Positions 23,725-31,838 of a stretch of DNA of 46,700 nt are shown here, one piece after another. This DNA is from Bacteroidales bacterium. GTDB lineage: Bacteria; Bacteroidota; Bacteroidia; Bacteroidales; Paludibacteraceae. Below the pieces are notes generated by a model, which saw nothing but the letters and a program-made list of their open reading frames with translations, searched no databases and had not been told where the DNA came from. The stretch is from assembly GCA_900767385.1 (NCBI GenBank), contig CAAFYY010000092.1, forward strand, positions 1 through 46,700. Direction: 5' to 3'. The translations under genes and the position numbers were made by a program. Each line of letters starts with the position of its first letter. The stretch's first letter is position 1.

Positions 23725-23994
23725 ATGGCAAAAGAGTCAATGAAAGCACGTGAGGTTAAACGTGCAAAATTGGTTGCTAAGTATGCAGCAAAACGTCAGG
23801 CTATGATTGAAGCTGGCGACTACGAAGGTCTCCAAAGCTTGCCAAAGAATGCTTGCTATGTTCGCTTGCACAACCGCAGCAAGATTTCTGGTCGTCCAAG
23901 AGGCTACATGCGTCAATTCGGTCTCTCACGCATCGAATTCCGCGAAATGGCTTCAAAAGGCTTAATCCCGGGTGTAAAGAAAGCTAGTTGGTAA
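23725..23994 (+). CDS. rpsN: Ribosomal protein uS14 (zinc-free long form)
   Basis: 89 residues. This is the long C-minus form: it lacks the CxxC...CxxC zinc ribbon of the 61-residue type and carries only a single cysteine. It has the conserved LHNRSKISGRPRGYMRQFGLSR stretch. It is followed by a 104-bp gap before rpsH. Confidence 0.97.
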   Translation: MAKESMKAREVKRAKLVAKYAAKRQAMIEAGDYEGLQSLPKNACYVRLHNRSKISGRPRGYMRQFGLSRIEFREMASKGLIPGVKKASW

Positions 23995-24098
23995 TTTATA
24001 CCCCACATCGATATCGGGCCAACGTGTCCGAGTGGCTCGATCAACTGAGTAAAAGATAATAATTAAATATTGCCCTATTTTAGGGGTTGATTTATTTT
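23995..24098 (+). other. rpsN-rpsH gap with small hairpin
   Basis: 104 bp without a gene or TAnnTTTG box. CCCTA-TTT-TAGGG forms a small hairpin (24073-24085) about 13 nt before the rpsH ATG. S8 autoregulates the spc operon in enterobacteria through an rplE-leader structure; no equivalent is recognisable here. Confidence 0.3.
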
Positions 24099-24500
24099 AT
24101 GACAGATCCAATAGCAGATTATTTGACAAGATTGAGGAACGCTATCTCTGCTAATCACAGAGTGGTTGAAGTTCCTGCGTCAAATCTCAAAAAAGAAATC
24201 ACAAAGGTTCTTTTTGAGAAAGGATATATCCTCAACTATAAATTCATTGAGGAAGAGAAAAATCCTCAAGGCACCATCAAAATTGCCTTGAAATACGATC
24301 CAGTCAACAAAGTGAACGCAATCAAGAAACTCATCCGCGTTTCTACTCCAGGTTTGCGCCGCTATGTTGGTTATCGTGAAATGCCTCGCGTCTTGAACGG
24401 CCTCGGCATCGTCATCCTTTCAACATCTAAAGGTGTGATGACCGACAAAGAAGCCAAAGTTCAAAAGATCGGTGGCGAAGTATTGTGTTTCATCTATTAA
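24099..24500 (+). CDS. rpsH: Ribosomal protein uS8
   Basis: 133 residues starting MTDPIADYLTRLRNAI, the standard S8 start; an ATG 12 bp upstream adds four residues and is less likely. It ends with the signature STSKGVMTDKEAKVQKIGGE. S8 binds the 16S central domain early in assembly. Confidence 0.97.
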   Translation: MTDPIADYLTRLRNAISANHRVVEVPASNLKKEITKVLFEKGYILNYKFIEEEKNPQGTIKIALKYDPVNKVNAIKKLIRVSTPGLRRYVGYREMPRVLNGLGIVILSTSKGVMTDKEAKVQKIGGEVLCFIY

Positions 24501-24501
24501 T

Positions 24502-24508
24502 GGGAGGT
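24502..24508 (+). promoter_or_regulatory. Strong Shine-Dalgarno (GGGAGGT) before rplF
   Basis: GGGAGGT lies directly after the rpsH stop, with GGAGG ending 9 nt before the rplF ATG at 24517. Along with rplW it is one of only two clear Shine-Dalgarno sites in the cluster. Confidence 0.7.
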
Positions 24509-24516
24509 AAGATATT

Positions 24517-25068
24517 ATGTCAAGAATAGGTAAATTGCCAGTTCATCTCCCAGCAGGTGTTACTGTATCAGTTAAGGATGGCATCGTAACAGTGAAAGGC
24601 CCAAAAGGCGAGCTCACCCAGAAAATCGATCCATCAATCGAAATGAAAGAAGAGGCTGGTGTCCTCAACTTCACCCGTTCCAACGAAGACCGTCAGACAC
24701 GTGCAAACCACGGTTTGTATCGTACCTTGGTCAACAACATGGTTATCGGTGTGAGCGAAGGATACAAGAAAACTCTTGAGTTGGTAGGTGTAGGTTACCG
24801 CGCTAACGCAACAGGTCAAGTGCTTGAGTTGGCATTGGGTTACACACACGTCATCTATATCAAGTTGGCTCCAGAAATCAAGGTAACTACTATTTCAGAG
24901 CGTAACCAAAATCCTCTCATTGTCTTGGAAAGCTGCGACAAACAACTGCTCGGCCAGGTATGCGCAAAATTGCGCTCAATGCGTAAACCAGAACCTTACA
25001 AAGGTAAAGGTGTTAAATTCCAAGGTGAAGTTATTCGTAAGAAAGCTGGTAAGACTGCTGCTAAATAA
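24517..25068 (+). CDS. rplF: Ribosomal protein uL6
   Basis: 183 residues, two tandem L6 domains. It starts MSRIGKLPVHLPAGVTVSV and ends with RKPEPYKGKGVKFQGEVIRK, the L6 signature. L6 supports the sarcin-ricin loop region where GTPase factors bind. It has a strong Shine-Dalgarno. Confidence 0.98.
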   Translation: MSRIGKLPVHLPAGVTVSVKDGIVTVKGPKGELTQKIDPSIEMKEEAGVLNFTRSNEDRQTRANHGLYRTLVNNMVIGVSEGYKKTLELVGVGYRANATGQVLELALGYTHVIYIKLAPEIKVTTISERNQNPLIVLESCDKQLLGQVCAKLRSMRKPEPYKGKGVKFQGEVIRKKAGKTAAK

Positions 25069-25086
25069 TTTTAAAGTGAGAAGATT

Positions 25087-25431
25087 ATGAATAAGAATTT
25101 GAAAAGAAGAATCAGGGTTAAAGCTCATATTCGTCGTCGTGTTTTCGGTACTTCAGAAAGACCACGTTTGACTGTCTTCCGCAGCAATGCCCAGATATAT
25201 GCTCAAGTTATTGACGACAGACTCGGTAAAACATTGGCTTCTGCTTCATCTTTGGCAATCAAAGACCAGATGACCAAGAGCGAGAAAGCCGCTAAAGTTG
25301 GCGAACTCTTGGCTCAGAAAGCAAAAGAGGCTGGTGTTACAACAGTAGTTTTCGACCGTAATGGCTATCTCTACCACGGTAGAGTAAAACAACTTGCCGA
25401 TGCTGCTCGCAAAGGCGGACTTGATTTTTAA
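25087..25431 (+). CDS. rplR: Ribosomal protein uL18
   Basis: 114 residues. L18 binds 5S rRNA. It has RPRLTVFRSNAQIYAQVIDD and the C-terminal DRNGYLYHGRVKQLADAARKGGLDF, both diagnostic. It lies 18 bp before rpsE. Confidence 0.98.
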   Translation: MNKNLKRRIRVKAHIRRRVFGTSERPRLTVFRSNAQIYAQVIDDRLGKTLASASSLAIKDQMTKSEKAAKVGELLAQKAKEAGVTTVVFDRNGYLYHGRVKQLADAARKGGLDF

Positions 25432-25449
25432 TTTTTTGTTTAGTTCATT

Positions 25450-25962
25450 ATGTCAGATAATAAGATAAAATTTTCTAACGAACTCGAGTTGCAAGAGCGT
25501 TTGGTTGCTGTCAACCGCGTTGTAAAAGTAACAAAGGGTGGTCGTGCATTTACTTTCGCTGCAATCGTTGTAGTAGGCAACGGTGACGGCGTTGTAGGTT
25601 ATGGCTTGGGTAAAGCTGGTGAGGTTCAAGCAGCCATCAACAAAGGCGTTGAGGCAGCAAAGAAAAACCTCATCAAAGTGCCAGTCTATAAAGGAACAAT
25701 TCCTCACGAACAGGCTATGCGCTTCGGCGGTGCCAACGTAATCATCAAACCAGCAGCTCACGGTACCGGTGTAAAGGCCGGTGGTGCTATGCGTGCCGTG
25801 TTTGAGAGCGTAGGTATCACCGACGTACTCGCTAAATCAAAAGGTTCTTCAAACCCTCACAACTTGGTCAAAGCTACATTCAAAGCTCTCGGCCAAATGC
25901 GCAACGTATACATGGTTGCTCAAAACAGAGGCGTATCTGTAGACAAAGTGTTCAATGGTTAA
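25450..25962 (+). CDS. rpsE: Ribosomal protein uS5
   Basis: 170 residues. S5 is at the mRNA entry and helps accuracy. It has an N-terminal dsRNA-binding fold with VNRVVKVTKGGRAFTFAAIV, then GYGLGKAGEVQAAI and the C-terminal GSSNPHNLVKATFKAL. Confidence 0.98.
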   Translation: MSDNKIKFSNELELQERLVAVNRVVKVTKGGRAFTFAAIVVVGNGDGVVGYGLGKAGEVQAAINKGVEAAKKNLIKVPVYKGTIPHEQAMRFGGANVIIKPAAHGTGVKAGGAMRAVFESVGITDVLAKSKGSSNPHNLVKATFKALGQMRNVYMVAQNRGVSVDKVFNG

Positions 25963-25974
25963 TGCTCAATAACA

Positions 25975-26151
25975 ATGGCTAAGATCAGAATTCAGCAAGT
26001 GAAGAGCAGAATCGACTGCACAAAATTGCAAAAACGCACTTTGGATGCACTCGGTTTGCACAAAACAAATGCTATCGTGGAACACGAGGACTGTGCTTCA
26101 ATCCGCGGCATGGTTGATTCCATCAAGCATATGGTTAAAATTTTAGACTAA
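25975..26151 (+). CDS. rpmD: Ribosomal protein uL30
   Basis: A 58-residue gene between rpsE and rplO, the expected L30 position. It starts MAKIRIQQVKSRIDCTKLQK and has TLDALGLHKTNAIVEHED, the L30 core, ending KHMVKILD. The ATG at 25975 is 12 bp after the rpsE stop. Confidence 0.95.
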   Translation: MAKIRIQQVKSRIDCTKLQKRTLDALGLHKTNAIVEHEDCASIRGMVDSIKHMVKILD

Positions 26152-26205
26152 TACCTTAGTACTTTTTGTCTAGGGCAATCGTAAAAAATCAATAAGTAAA
26201 CTGTT

Positions 26206-26658
26206 ATGAATATTCATGATATCAGACCAGCTGCCGGCTCCAACAAAGCTAACAAGCGCTTAGGTCGTGGTGCCGCGTCAGGTAAAGGTGGAACCTCTAC
26301 CCGTGGTCACAAAGGTGCCAAATCACGTTCAGGTTATTCAAGAAAGATCGGTTTCGAAGGCGGTCAAATGCCTTTGCAACGTCGTTTGCCTAAGTTCGGC
26401 TTCACTCCACTCAACAAAGTAGAGTACAGAGCTATCAACTTGGGTGTTCTTGAAGCCCTTGCTACAGAAACAAACCTCACCAACATCACCCTCGACGTTA
26501 TGCGCGCTGCAGGTCTCGTTGGTAAAAATCAACTTGTGAAAGTTCTTGCACAAGGTGAACTTAAAGCTAAAATTGAAGTTGAGGCACATGCATTCTCTAA
26601 GGCAGCTGAAACCGCTATTACTGCTGTCGGTGGAGTTGCTAAAATCGTAGAGAAATAA
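26206..26658 (+). CDS. rplO: Ribosomal protein uL15
   Basis: 150 residues with a glycine/arginine-rich N-terminal extension (RLGRGAASGKGGTSTRGHKGAKSR region) that threads into 23S rRNA, and FEGGQMPLQRRLPKFGF. Its stop shares a base with the secY ATG (TAATG), implying coupled translation. Confidence 0.98.
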   Translation: MNIHDIRPAAGSNKANKRLGRGAASGKGGTSTRGHKGAKSRSGYSRKIGFEGGQMPLQRRLPKFGFTPLNKVEYRAINLGVLEALATETNLTNITLDVMRAAGLVGKNQLVKVLAQGELKAKIEVEAHAFSKAAETAITAVGGVAKIVEK

Positions 26659-28028
26659 TGAACATTGTATCTTCCATAAAAAATTGGTGGAATCGCTCGA
26701 CACTCCACAACATCTTCGCCATCGAAGAATTGAGAGGTAAGATTTTGACAACCTTGTTGTTCGTCCTTATCTATCGTTTCGGTTCATTTGTTGTGTTGCC
26801 GGGTATAGATACAGAAGCTCTCTCCGGACTCAGGGAACAAACCAGTGGAGGCTTGATGTCTCTGCTGGACATGTTCTCTGGCGGTGCTTTCTCTAATGCT
26901 TCCATCTTCGCTTTGGGCATCATGCCTTACATCTCTGCTTCTATCGTAGTGCAACTTCTGACTTTGGCTATCCCATATTTCCAGAAGATGCAGCGCGACG
27001 GCGAGAATGGTATGCGCAGATTGAATCAAGTTACACGCGTACTTACAGTCTTCATCCTGTTGCTCCAAGGTCCAGCTTACTTGACCAACTTGAGCTATCA
27101 GCTCCGTTCTGTAGGTGCAGCAATGCCAGCCGGCATTTGGTTCAGCATCTCCTCAACCATCATTCTCTGTGCAGGTTCAATGTTTGTAATGTGGCTTGGT
27201 GAGCGTATCACCGACAAAGGTATTGGCAATGGTATCTCTCTCCTCATCATGATTGGTATCATCGCCCGTCTTCCAAACGCCTTCGCTCAGGAGTTCTTGA
27301 TGAGAATGAATGAGAACGGCGGTGGCGGTTTGATCTTCCTCTTGGCCGAGGTCGTAGTGTTGCTCTTCATCGTAGCAGCATGTATCGCTTTGGTTCAGGC
27401 TACCCGCAAAATTCCTATCCAATACGCCAAACGTATCGTAGGAAACAGACAAATGGGTGGTGTCAGAGAGTATCTCCCTCTGAAGGTCAATGCTGCTGGC
27501 GTAATGCCTATCATCTTTGCTCAAGCAATCATGATGATCCCTATCATGTTGGCTGGTTTCAACTCAGAGAACGTAGGCAAATTCATGAGAGCATTTATGG
27601 ACAACACCGGCATCTGGTACAACCTCGTGTTCGCTTTCTTGATCATCGTGTTCACCTATTTCTACACAGCAATCACTGTTAACTCAACAAGCATTGCAGA
27701 ACACATGAAAGCCAACAACGGTTTCATCCCAGGTGTTAAACCAGGCAAAGCAAGCATCGAATTCATTGATAACATCATGGACAGAATCACCCTCCCAGGT
27801 TCTATCTTCTTGGCAATTGTCGCAATCCTCCCAGCCATCGCCTCTATCTTCGGCGTAACCCGTGAGTTTGCACAGTTCTACGGTGGTACCTCACTGTTGA
27901 TCCTTGTCGGTGTTATCTTGGACACTCTCCAACAAATCGAAACTCATCTCAGCATGCATCATTATGATGGAGTATTGAAATCAGGTGGCCGCATCAAAGG
28001 CCGCATGGGTTCAGTAGCTGCATATTAA
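26658..28028 (+). CDS. secY: Preprotein translocase subunit SecY
   Basis: A 456-residue integral membrane protein forming the SecYEG channel, with ten predicted helices. Diagnostic regions are RFGSFVVLPGID after helix 1, the plug region around GGAFSNASIFALGIMPYISASIV, GIGNGISLLIMIGIIARLP, and the cytosolic loop RKIPIQYAKR that contacts SecA and the ribosome. In many phyla adk follows; here map follows directly. Confidence 0.98.
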   Translation: MNIVSSIKNWWNRSTLHNIFAIEELRGKILTTLLFVLIYRFGSFVVLPGIDTEALSGLREQTSGGLMSLLDMFSGGAFSNASIFALGIMPYISASIVVQLLTLAIPYFQKMQRDGENGMRRLNQVTRVLTVFILLLQGPAYLTNLSYQLRSVGAAMPAGIWFSISSTIILCAGSMFVMWLGERITDKGIGNGISLLIMIGIIARLPNAFAQEFLMRMNENGGGGLIFLLAEVVVLLFIVAACIALVQATRKIPIQYAKRIVGNRQMGGVREYLPLKVNAAGVMPIIFAQAIMMIPIMLAGFNSENVGKFMRAFMDNTGIWYNLVFAFLIIVFTYFYTAITVNSTSIAEHMKANNGFIPGVKPGKASIEFIDNIMDRITLPGSIFLAIVAILPAIASIFGVTREFAQFYGGTSLLILVGVILDTLQQIETHLSMHHYDGVLKSGGRIKGRMGSVAAY

Positions 28029-28044
28029 TGACACATTTTGAAAT

Positions 28045-28821
28045 ATGATCTATTTGAAGACAGATGAAGAAGTAGAGCTTCTGCGCGAAAGCAATCTCAT
28101 TGTCAGCCGCACATTGGCTGAGATGGCAAAGATTATCAAGCCAGGAATCACTACTGCTTATTTGGATAAGATCGCTGAAGAATTTATGCGGGATAACGGC
28201 GCTATTCCTTCTTGCAAGGGATACTGCGGTTACCCCGCTACTTTGTGCACTTCGGTCAACGACCAAGTCGTACACGGCATTCCTTCCGACAAGGTAGTCT
28301 TGAAAGAGGGCGATATCATCTCCGTCGATACCTGTGCCGAGAAGAACGGCTTCGTTGGCGACTCCGCCTTCACCTTCTGTGTCGGCGAGGTGGCTCCCGA
28401 AATCCGCGAGCTTCTCAGAGTCACCAAGGAGTCTCTCTACCTCGGTATCGAGCAAGCCGTTGCCGGCAAGCGTATCGGCGACATCTCCAATGCCGTTCAG
28501 ACTCACTGCGAACGCGCCGGCTATGGCGTAGTCCGTGAGATGATTGGTCACGGCATCGGTCGCGACATGCACGAGGATCCGGAAGTGCCCAACTACGGCA
28601 GCCGCGGACGAGGCCCATTGCTTCGTCAGGGTATGACCATCTGCATTGAGCCGATGATCACCCTTGGCAAGAAAGAACTCCTGTTCGAGAGCGACGGTTG
28701 GACCACCCGCACCGTCGACGGCAAATGTGCCGCCCACTTCGAGCACTGTGTCGCAATCCGTCAGGGAAAGGCCGATATCCTCTCTGACTTCAGTATCATT
28801 GAGAAAGAATTAAGATATTAA
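28045..28821 (+). CDS. map: Methionine aminopeptidase type I
   Basis: 258 residues. It removes the N-terminal methionine from nascent proteins with a dinuclear metal site. Metal ligands are visible as the two aspartates of SVDTCAEKNGFVGDSAF, the histidine in MIGHGIGRDMHEDP, and the glutamates in CIEPMI and the C-terminal AHFEHCV. It has no type II insert. Its stop lies 1 bp before infA. The gene is more GC-rich than the ribosomal genes around it. Confidence 0.97.
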   Translation: MIYLKTDEEVELLRESNLIVSRTLAEMAKIIKPGITTAYLDKIAEEFMRDNGAIPSCKGYCGYPATLCTSVNDQVVHGIPSDKVVLKEGDIISVDTCAEKNGFVGDSAFTFCVGEVAPEIRELLRVTKESLYLGIEQAVAGKRIGDISNAVQTHCERAGYGVVREMIGHGIGRDMHEDPEVPNYGSRGRGPLLRQGMTICIEPMITLGKKELLFESDGWTTRTVDGKCAAHFEHCVAIRQGKADILSDFSIIEKELRY

Positions 28822-28822
28822 T

Positions 28823-29041
28823 ATGGCTAAACAGACAGCTATAGAAATTGATGGCACCATCACCGAGGCACTGTCCAATGCAATGTTTCGTGTAGAGTTG
28901 TCAAACGGACATCAGATTATCGCCCACATCTCCGGCAAGATGCGTATGCACTACATCCGCATCCTTCCTGGCGACAAAGTGAGAGTCGAGATGTCACCAT
29001 ATGATTTGACGAAGGGACGCATCTCTTTCCGTTACAAATAA
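28823..29041 (+). CDS. infA: Translation initiation factor IF-1
   Basis: 72 residues, the standard length, an S1-type OB fold that blocks the 30S A site during initiation. It starts MAKQTAIEIDGTITEALSNA and has the signature RVEMSPYDLTKGRISFRYK. The ATG is 1 bp after the map stop. Confidence 0.98.
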   Translation: MAKQTAIEIDGTITEALSNAMFRVELSNGHQIIAHISGKMRMHYIRILPGDKVRVEMSPYDLTKGRISFRYK

Positions 29042-29187
29042 ACACATTGCTGAGCAGCTTTTGCTCCAAATCATTCAATTTGTGCCTTTTTCCAGCGTTT
29101 TGGAAACGTGAGAAAATGCTCGAAAACGGTTCAAGTTATTGATTTTGTGTTTGTTGATGCCGGTTTGCGAATTAGAGATAAACATCG

Positions 29188-29195
29188 TACCTTTG
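29188..29195 (+). promoter_or_regulatory. Internal promoter before rpmJ (-7 TACCTTTG)
   Basis: TACCTTTG with TTTG at 29164-29167 as a -33 element 20 nt upstream. It lies 79 nt before rpmJ, in a 233-bp gap after infA, and can drive rpmJ-rpsM-rpsK-rpsD-rpoA-rplQ separately from the upstream genes. Confidence 0.8.
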
Positions 29196-29200
29196 TGCTC

Positions 29201-29220
29201 CTTTTTGGCAATCCAAAAAG
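29201..29220 (+). other. Hairpin at the predicted 5' end of the rpmJ transcript
   Basis: CTTTTTGG-CAAT-CCAAAAAG, a perfect 8-bp stem beginning 5 nt after the -7 box, so it would sit at or within a few bases of the transcript start. It could protect the mRNA 5' end or act as a regulatory leader. Confidence 0.55.
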
Positions 29221-29274
29221 GTGATGAATTTCGCAATCACAAAAAAACAATATTAGCTTACAAACGTCAAGGCT

Positions 29275-29391
29275 ATGAAAGTAAGAACCTCTGTAAAAAG
29301 ACGCAATGACGACTGCAAAATCGTACGTCGTAAAGGTCGTCTGTATGTAATTAACAAGAAAAACCCAAAGATGAAACTTCGTCAAGGGTAA
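29275..29391 (+). CDS. rpmJ: Ribosomal protein bL36 (cysteine-poor form)
   Basis: 38 residues: MKVRTSVKRRNDDCKIVRRK at the start and NKKNPKMKLRQG at the end. Zinc-binding L36 proteins have CxxC plus C and H; here only C14 remains, so this is the zinc-independent form. First gene after the internal promoter and 18 bp before rpsM. Confidence 0.95.
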   Translation: MKVRTSVKRRNDDCKIVRRKGRLYVINKKNPKMKLRQG

Positions 29392-29409
29392 TTTATTAAA
29401 CAAACAACT

Positions 29410-29790
29410 ATGGCAATAAGAATTGTAGGAGTAGATTTACCCCAGAATAAGATTGGGGAAGTTGGATTGACTTATATCTACGGAATAGGTCGCAGTAGTG
29501 CAAGAAAAATCTTGGCTGATGCTGGCGTTGATCCTGCTATCAAAGTTCAGGATTGGACTGACGACCAGGCCGCTAAGATTCGTGAAGTAATTGGTGCCAG
29601 CTACAAAGTAGAAGGTGAATTACGTTCTGAGATCCAATTGAACATCAAACGTTTGATGGATATCGGTTGCTATCGTGGTGTTCGTCACCGTCTCGGCTTG
29701 CCAGTGAATGGCCAGAAGACCAAGAACAACGCCCGTACACGTAAAGGTAAGAAGAAAACCGTTGCCAACAAGAAGAAAGCAACCAAGTAA
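29410..29790 (+). CDS. rpsM: Ribosomal protein uS13
   Basis: 126 residues. S13 is in the 30S head and contacts the 50S through intersubunit bridges. It starts MAIRIVGVDLPQNKIGEVGL and has IGCYRGVRHRLGLPVNGQKT and ARTRKGKKKTV, then a lysine-rich tail a little longer than in E. coli. Confidence 0.98.
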   Translation: MAIRIVGVDLPQNKIGEVGLTYIYGIGRSSARKILADAGVDPAIKVQDWTDDQAAKIREVIGASYKVEGELRSEIQLNIKRLMDIGCYRGVRHRLGLPVNGQKTKNNARTRKGKKKTVANKKKATK

Positions 29791-29814
29791 TTAACCTCGT
29801 AAAATAAACAGAAC

Positions 29815-30204
29815 ATGGCTAAAAAAGTAGTAGCAACCAAGAAGAAAGTTGTGAAAGTGGACGGCGTTGGACAACTGCATGTTCATTCTTCATTCAATAA
29901 TATTATTGTGTCCATTGCCAATGGTGAAGGTCAGGTTATCTCTTGGTCATCAGCTGGTAAAATGGGTTTCCGTGGTTCAAAAAAGAATACTCCATACGCT
30001 GCTCAGATGGCAGCGCAAGATTGCGGTAAAGTGGCTTTCGACATGGGCTTGAGAAAAGTGAAAGCTTATGTGAAGGGTCCAGGTAACGGACGTGAGTCTG
30101 CAATCCGTACCGTACACGGTTTGGGTATTGAAGTGGTAGAAATCATCGACGTTACACCACTGCCACACAACGGATGTCGCCCAGCTAAACGTAGAAGAGT
30201 ATAA
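29815..30204 (+). CDS. rpsK: Ribosomal protein uS11
   Basis: 129 residues. S11 is on the 30S platform beside the mRNA exit. It has a lysine-rich start (MAKKVVATKKKVVKVDGVG) and the signature GIEVVEIIDVTPLPHNGCRP, ending AKRRRV. Confidence 0.98.
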   Translation: MAKKVVATKKKVVKVDGVGQLHVHSSFNNIIVSIANGEGQVISWSSAGKMGFRGSKKNTPYAAQMAAQDCGKVAFDMGLRKVKAYVKGPGNGRESAIRTVHGLGIEVVEIIDVTPLPHNGCRPAKRRRV

Positions 30205-30226
30205 TCAACTTAAAAAAGACTAAACA

Positions 30227-30832
30227 ATGGCAAGATATACAGGCCCTACCTCAAGAATCTCCCGTAAGTTCGGAGAACCTATCTTTGGCAATGAGGGTAC
30301 CAAAAAAATGACTGTTCCTCCAGGACAACACGGCAACAACCGTCGTCGTAAAGTGTCTGAGTACGGAACCCAGTTGAAAGAGAAACAAAAAGCCAAATAT
30401 ACCTATGGCGTGTTGGAAAAACAATTCCACAACATGTTTAAAAAGGCTCAGGCTAAGAAAGGCATCACCGGCGAGATCCTTCTCCAGATGCTCGAGTGCC
30501 GCTTGGACAACATCGTTTATCGCTTGGGTATGGGTACAACCCGCGCAGCTGCCCGTCAGTTGGTTTCTCACAAACACATCCTTGTTAACGGTGAAGTAGT
30601 AAACATTCCTTCATATGCAGTAAAACAAGGTGATGTTATCTCTATCCGTGAGAAAGACAAATCAATGCAGGTAATTGCTGACGCTTTGAGTGGCTTTAAT
30701 CATAGCAAATATCCTTGGTTGGAGTGGAACGAGGCCGACAAGGCTGGTAAGTTCCTTCATGTTCCAGAGCGTGAGGATATCCCAGAGAACATCAAAGAAC
30801 AATTAATCGTAGAGTTGTATTCAAAAGCTTAA
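30227..30832 (+). CDS. rpsD: Ribosomal protein uS4
   Basis: 201 residues. S4 nucleates 16S 5'-domain assembly. It has the S4 RNA-binding domain with LECRLDNIVYRLGMGTTRAA and VSHKHILVNGEVVNIPSY. No N-terminal cysteine knuckle is present, so it is the zinc-free form. It lies 4 bp before rpoA. Confidence 0.98.
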   Translation: MARYTGPTSRISRKFGEPIFGNEGTKKMTVPPGQHGNNRRRKVSEYGTQLKEKQKAKYTYGVLEKQFHNMFKKAQAKKGITGEILLQMLECRLDNIVYRLGMGTTRAAARQLVSHKHILVNGEVVNIPSYAVKQGDVISIREKDKSMQVIADALSGFNHSKYPWLEWNEADKAGKFLHVPEREDIPENIKEQLIVELYSKA

Positions 30833-30836
30833 TAAC

Positions 30837-31832
30837 ATGGCGATATTAGCATTTCAAAAACCAGAAAAGGTTGTAATGGTGGAGTCCGACGATCGTTTCG
30901 GTCGTTTTGAGTTCCGTCCATTGGAGCCTGGATTCGGCACCACCATCGGTAATGCTTTGCGTCGTATCTTGTTGTCTTCGCTTGAGGGTTATGCTATTAC
31001 AAGTCTCAAGATCAGCGGTGTTGATCATGAGTTTGACACCATCAAAGGTGTGATTGACGATGTAACAAGCATCATTCTCAACTTGAAACAAGTGCGTTTC
31101 AAACGTATTGTAGATGGCGAGACCGACAAAGAAAGAATTGTTTTGACCGTAGCTAATCAAACGGAGCTCAAAGCAGAAGATCTCAACAGATCACTCAATG
31201 TTTTTGAGGTGCTTAATCCTGAATTGGTTATCTGCCGCATGGACGAGTCTGCCAACTTCACAATGGAACTCACCATTGAGAAAGGCCGTGGCTATCTCCC
31301 AGCAGATGAAAATAAGGATGTGCCTCCAGAGATTGGTATTATAGCTGTTGATGCTATCTTTACTCCTATTCGCAATGTGAAGTATGCTGTTGAACCATTC
31401 CGTGTTGAGCAACGTACTGACTACGACCAGTTGGTTCTTGAAATCACTACCGACGGTTCTATTCATCCAAAAACAGCGTTGAAAGAAGCAGCCAAGATTC
31501 TCATCCAACACTTTGCCCTCTTCACCGACGAAGGCATCCAGGTTGAGACCAACAACTCTTCTGTCGACAACGACTTGGACGAAGCACAATTGAAGACCCG
31601 TCAGATTCTCAAGAAGAAACTTGTAGAGCTTAATCTCTCTGTTCGTGCGTTGAACTGCTTGAAGACTGCAGAGGTTGAGACCGTAGGCGAGTTGTGCGAA
31701 TTCCAGAAGAATGAACTGATGAAGTTCAGAAACTTTGGTAAGAAATCACTCAACGAATTGGAAGAAATCCTCCAAGACTTGGGCCTTGATTTCGGAATGG
31801 ATTTATCAATGTACAAATTAGACAAGGATTAA
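30837..31832 (+). CDS. rpoA: RNA polymerase alpha subunit
   Basis: 331 residues. The N-terminal dimerisation domain has FGRFEFRPLEPGFGTTIGNA and LRRILLSSLEGYAI. The C-terminal domain has LNLSVRALNCLKTAEVETVG and FRNFGKKSLNELEEIL, the DNA- and activator-contacting helix-hairpin elements. A normal position between rpsD and rplQ. Confidence 0.98.
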   Translation: MAILAFQKPEKVVMVESDDRFGRFEFRPLEPGFGTTIGNALRRILLSSLEGYAITSLKISGVDHEFDTIKGVIDDVTSIILNLKQVRFKRIVDGETDKERIVLTVANQTELKAEDLNRSLNVFEVLNPELVICRMDESANFTMELTIEKGRGYLPADENKDVPPEIGIIAVDAIFTPIRNVKYAVEPFRVEQRTDYDQLVLEITTDGSIHPKTALKEAAKILIQHFALFTDEGIQVETNNSSVDNDLDEAQLKTRQILKKKLVELNLSVRALNCLKTAEVETVGELCEFQKNELMKFRNFGKKSLNELEEILQDLGLDFGMDLSMYKLDKD

Positions 31833-31838
31833 TAAACA

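Noticed and set aside
23995..24098. Possible tRNA in the rpsN-rpsH gap
   Set aside because: GTCCGAGTGGCTCGAT recalls a tRNA D-arm, but no acceptor stem, anticodon arm or T-loop (TTCRA) can be placed.
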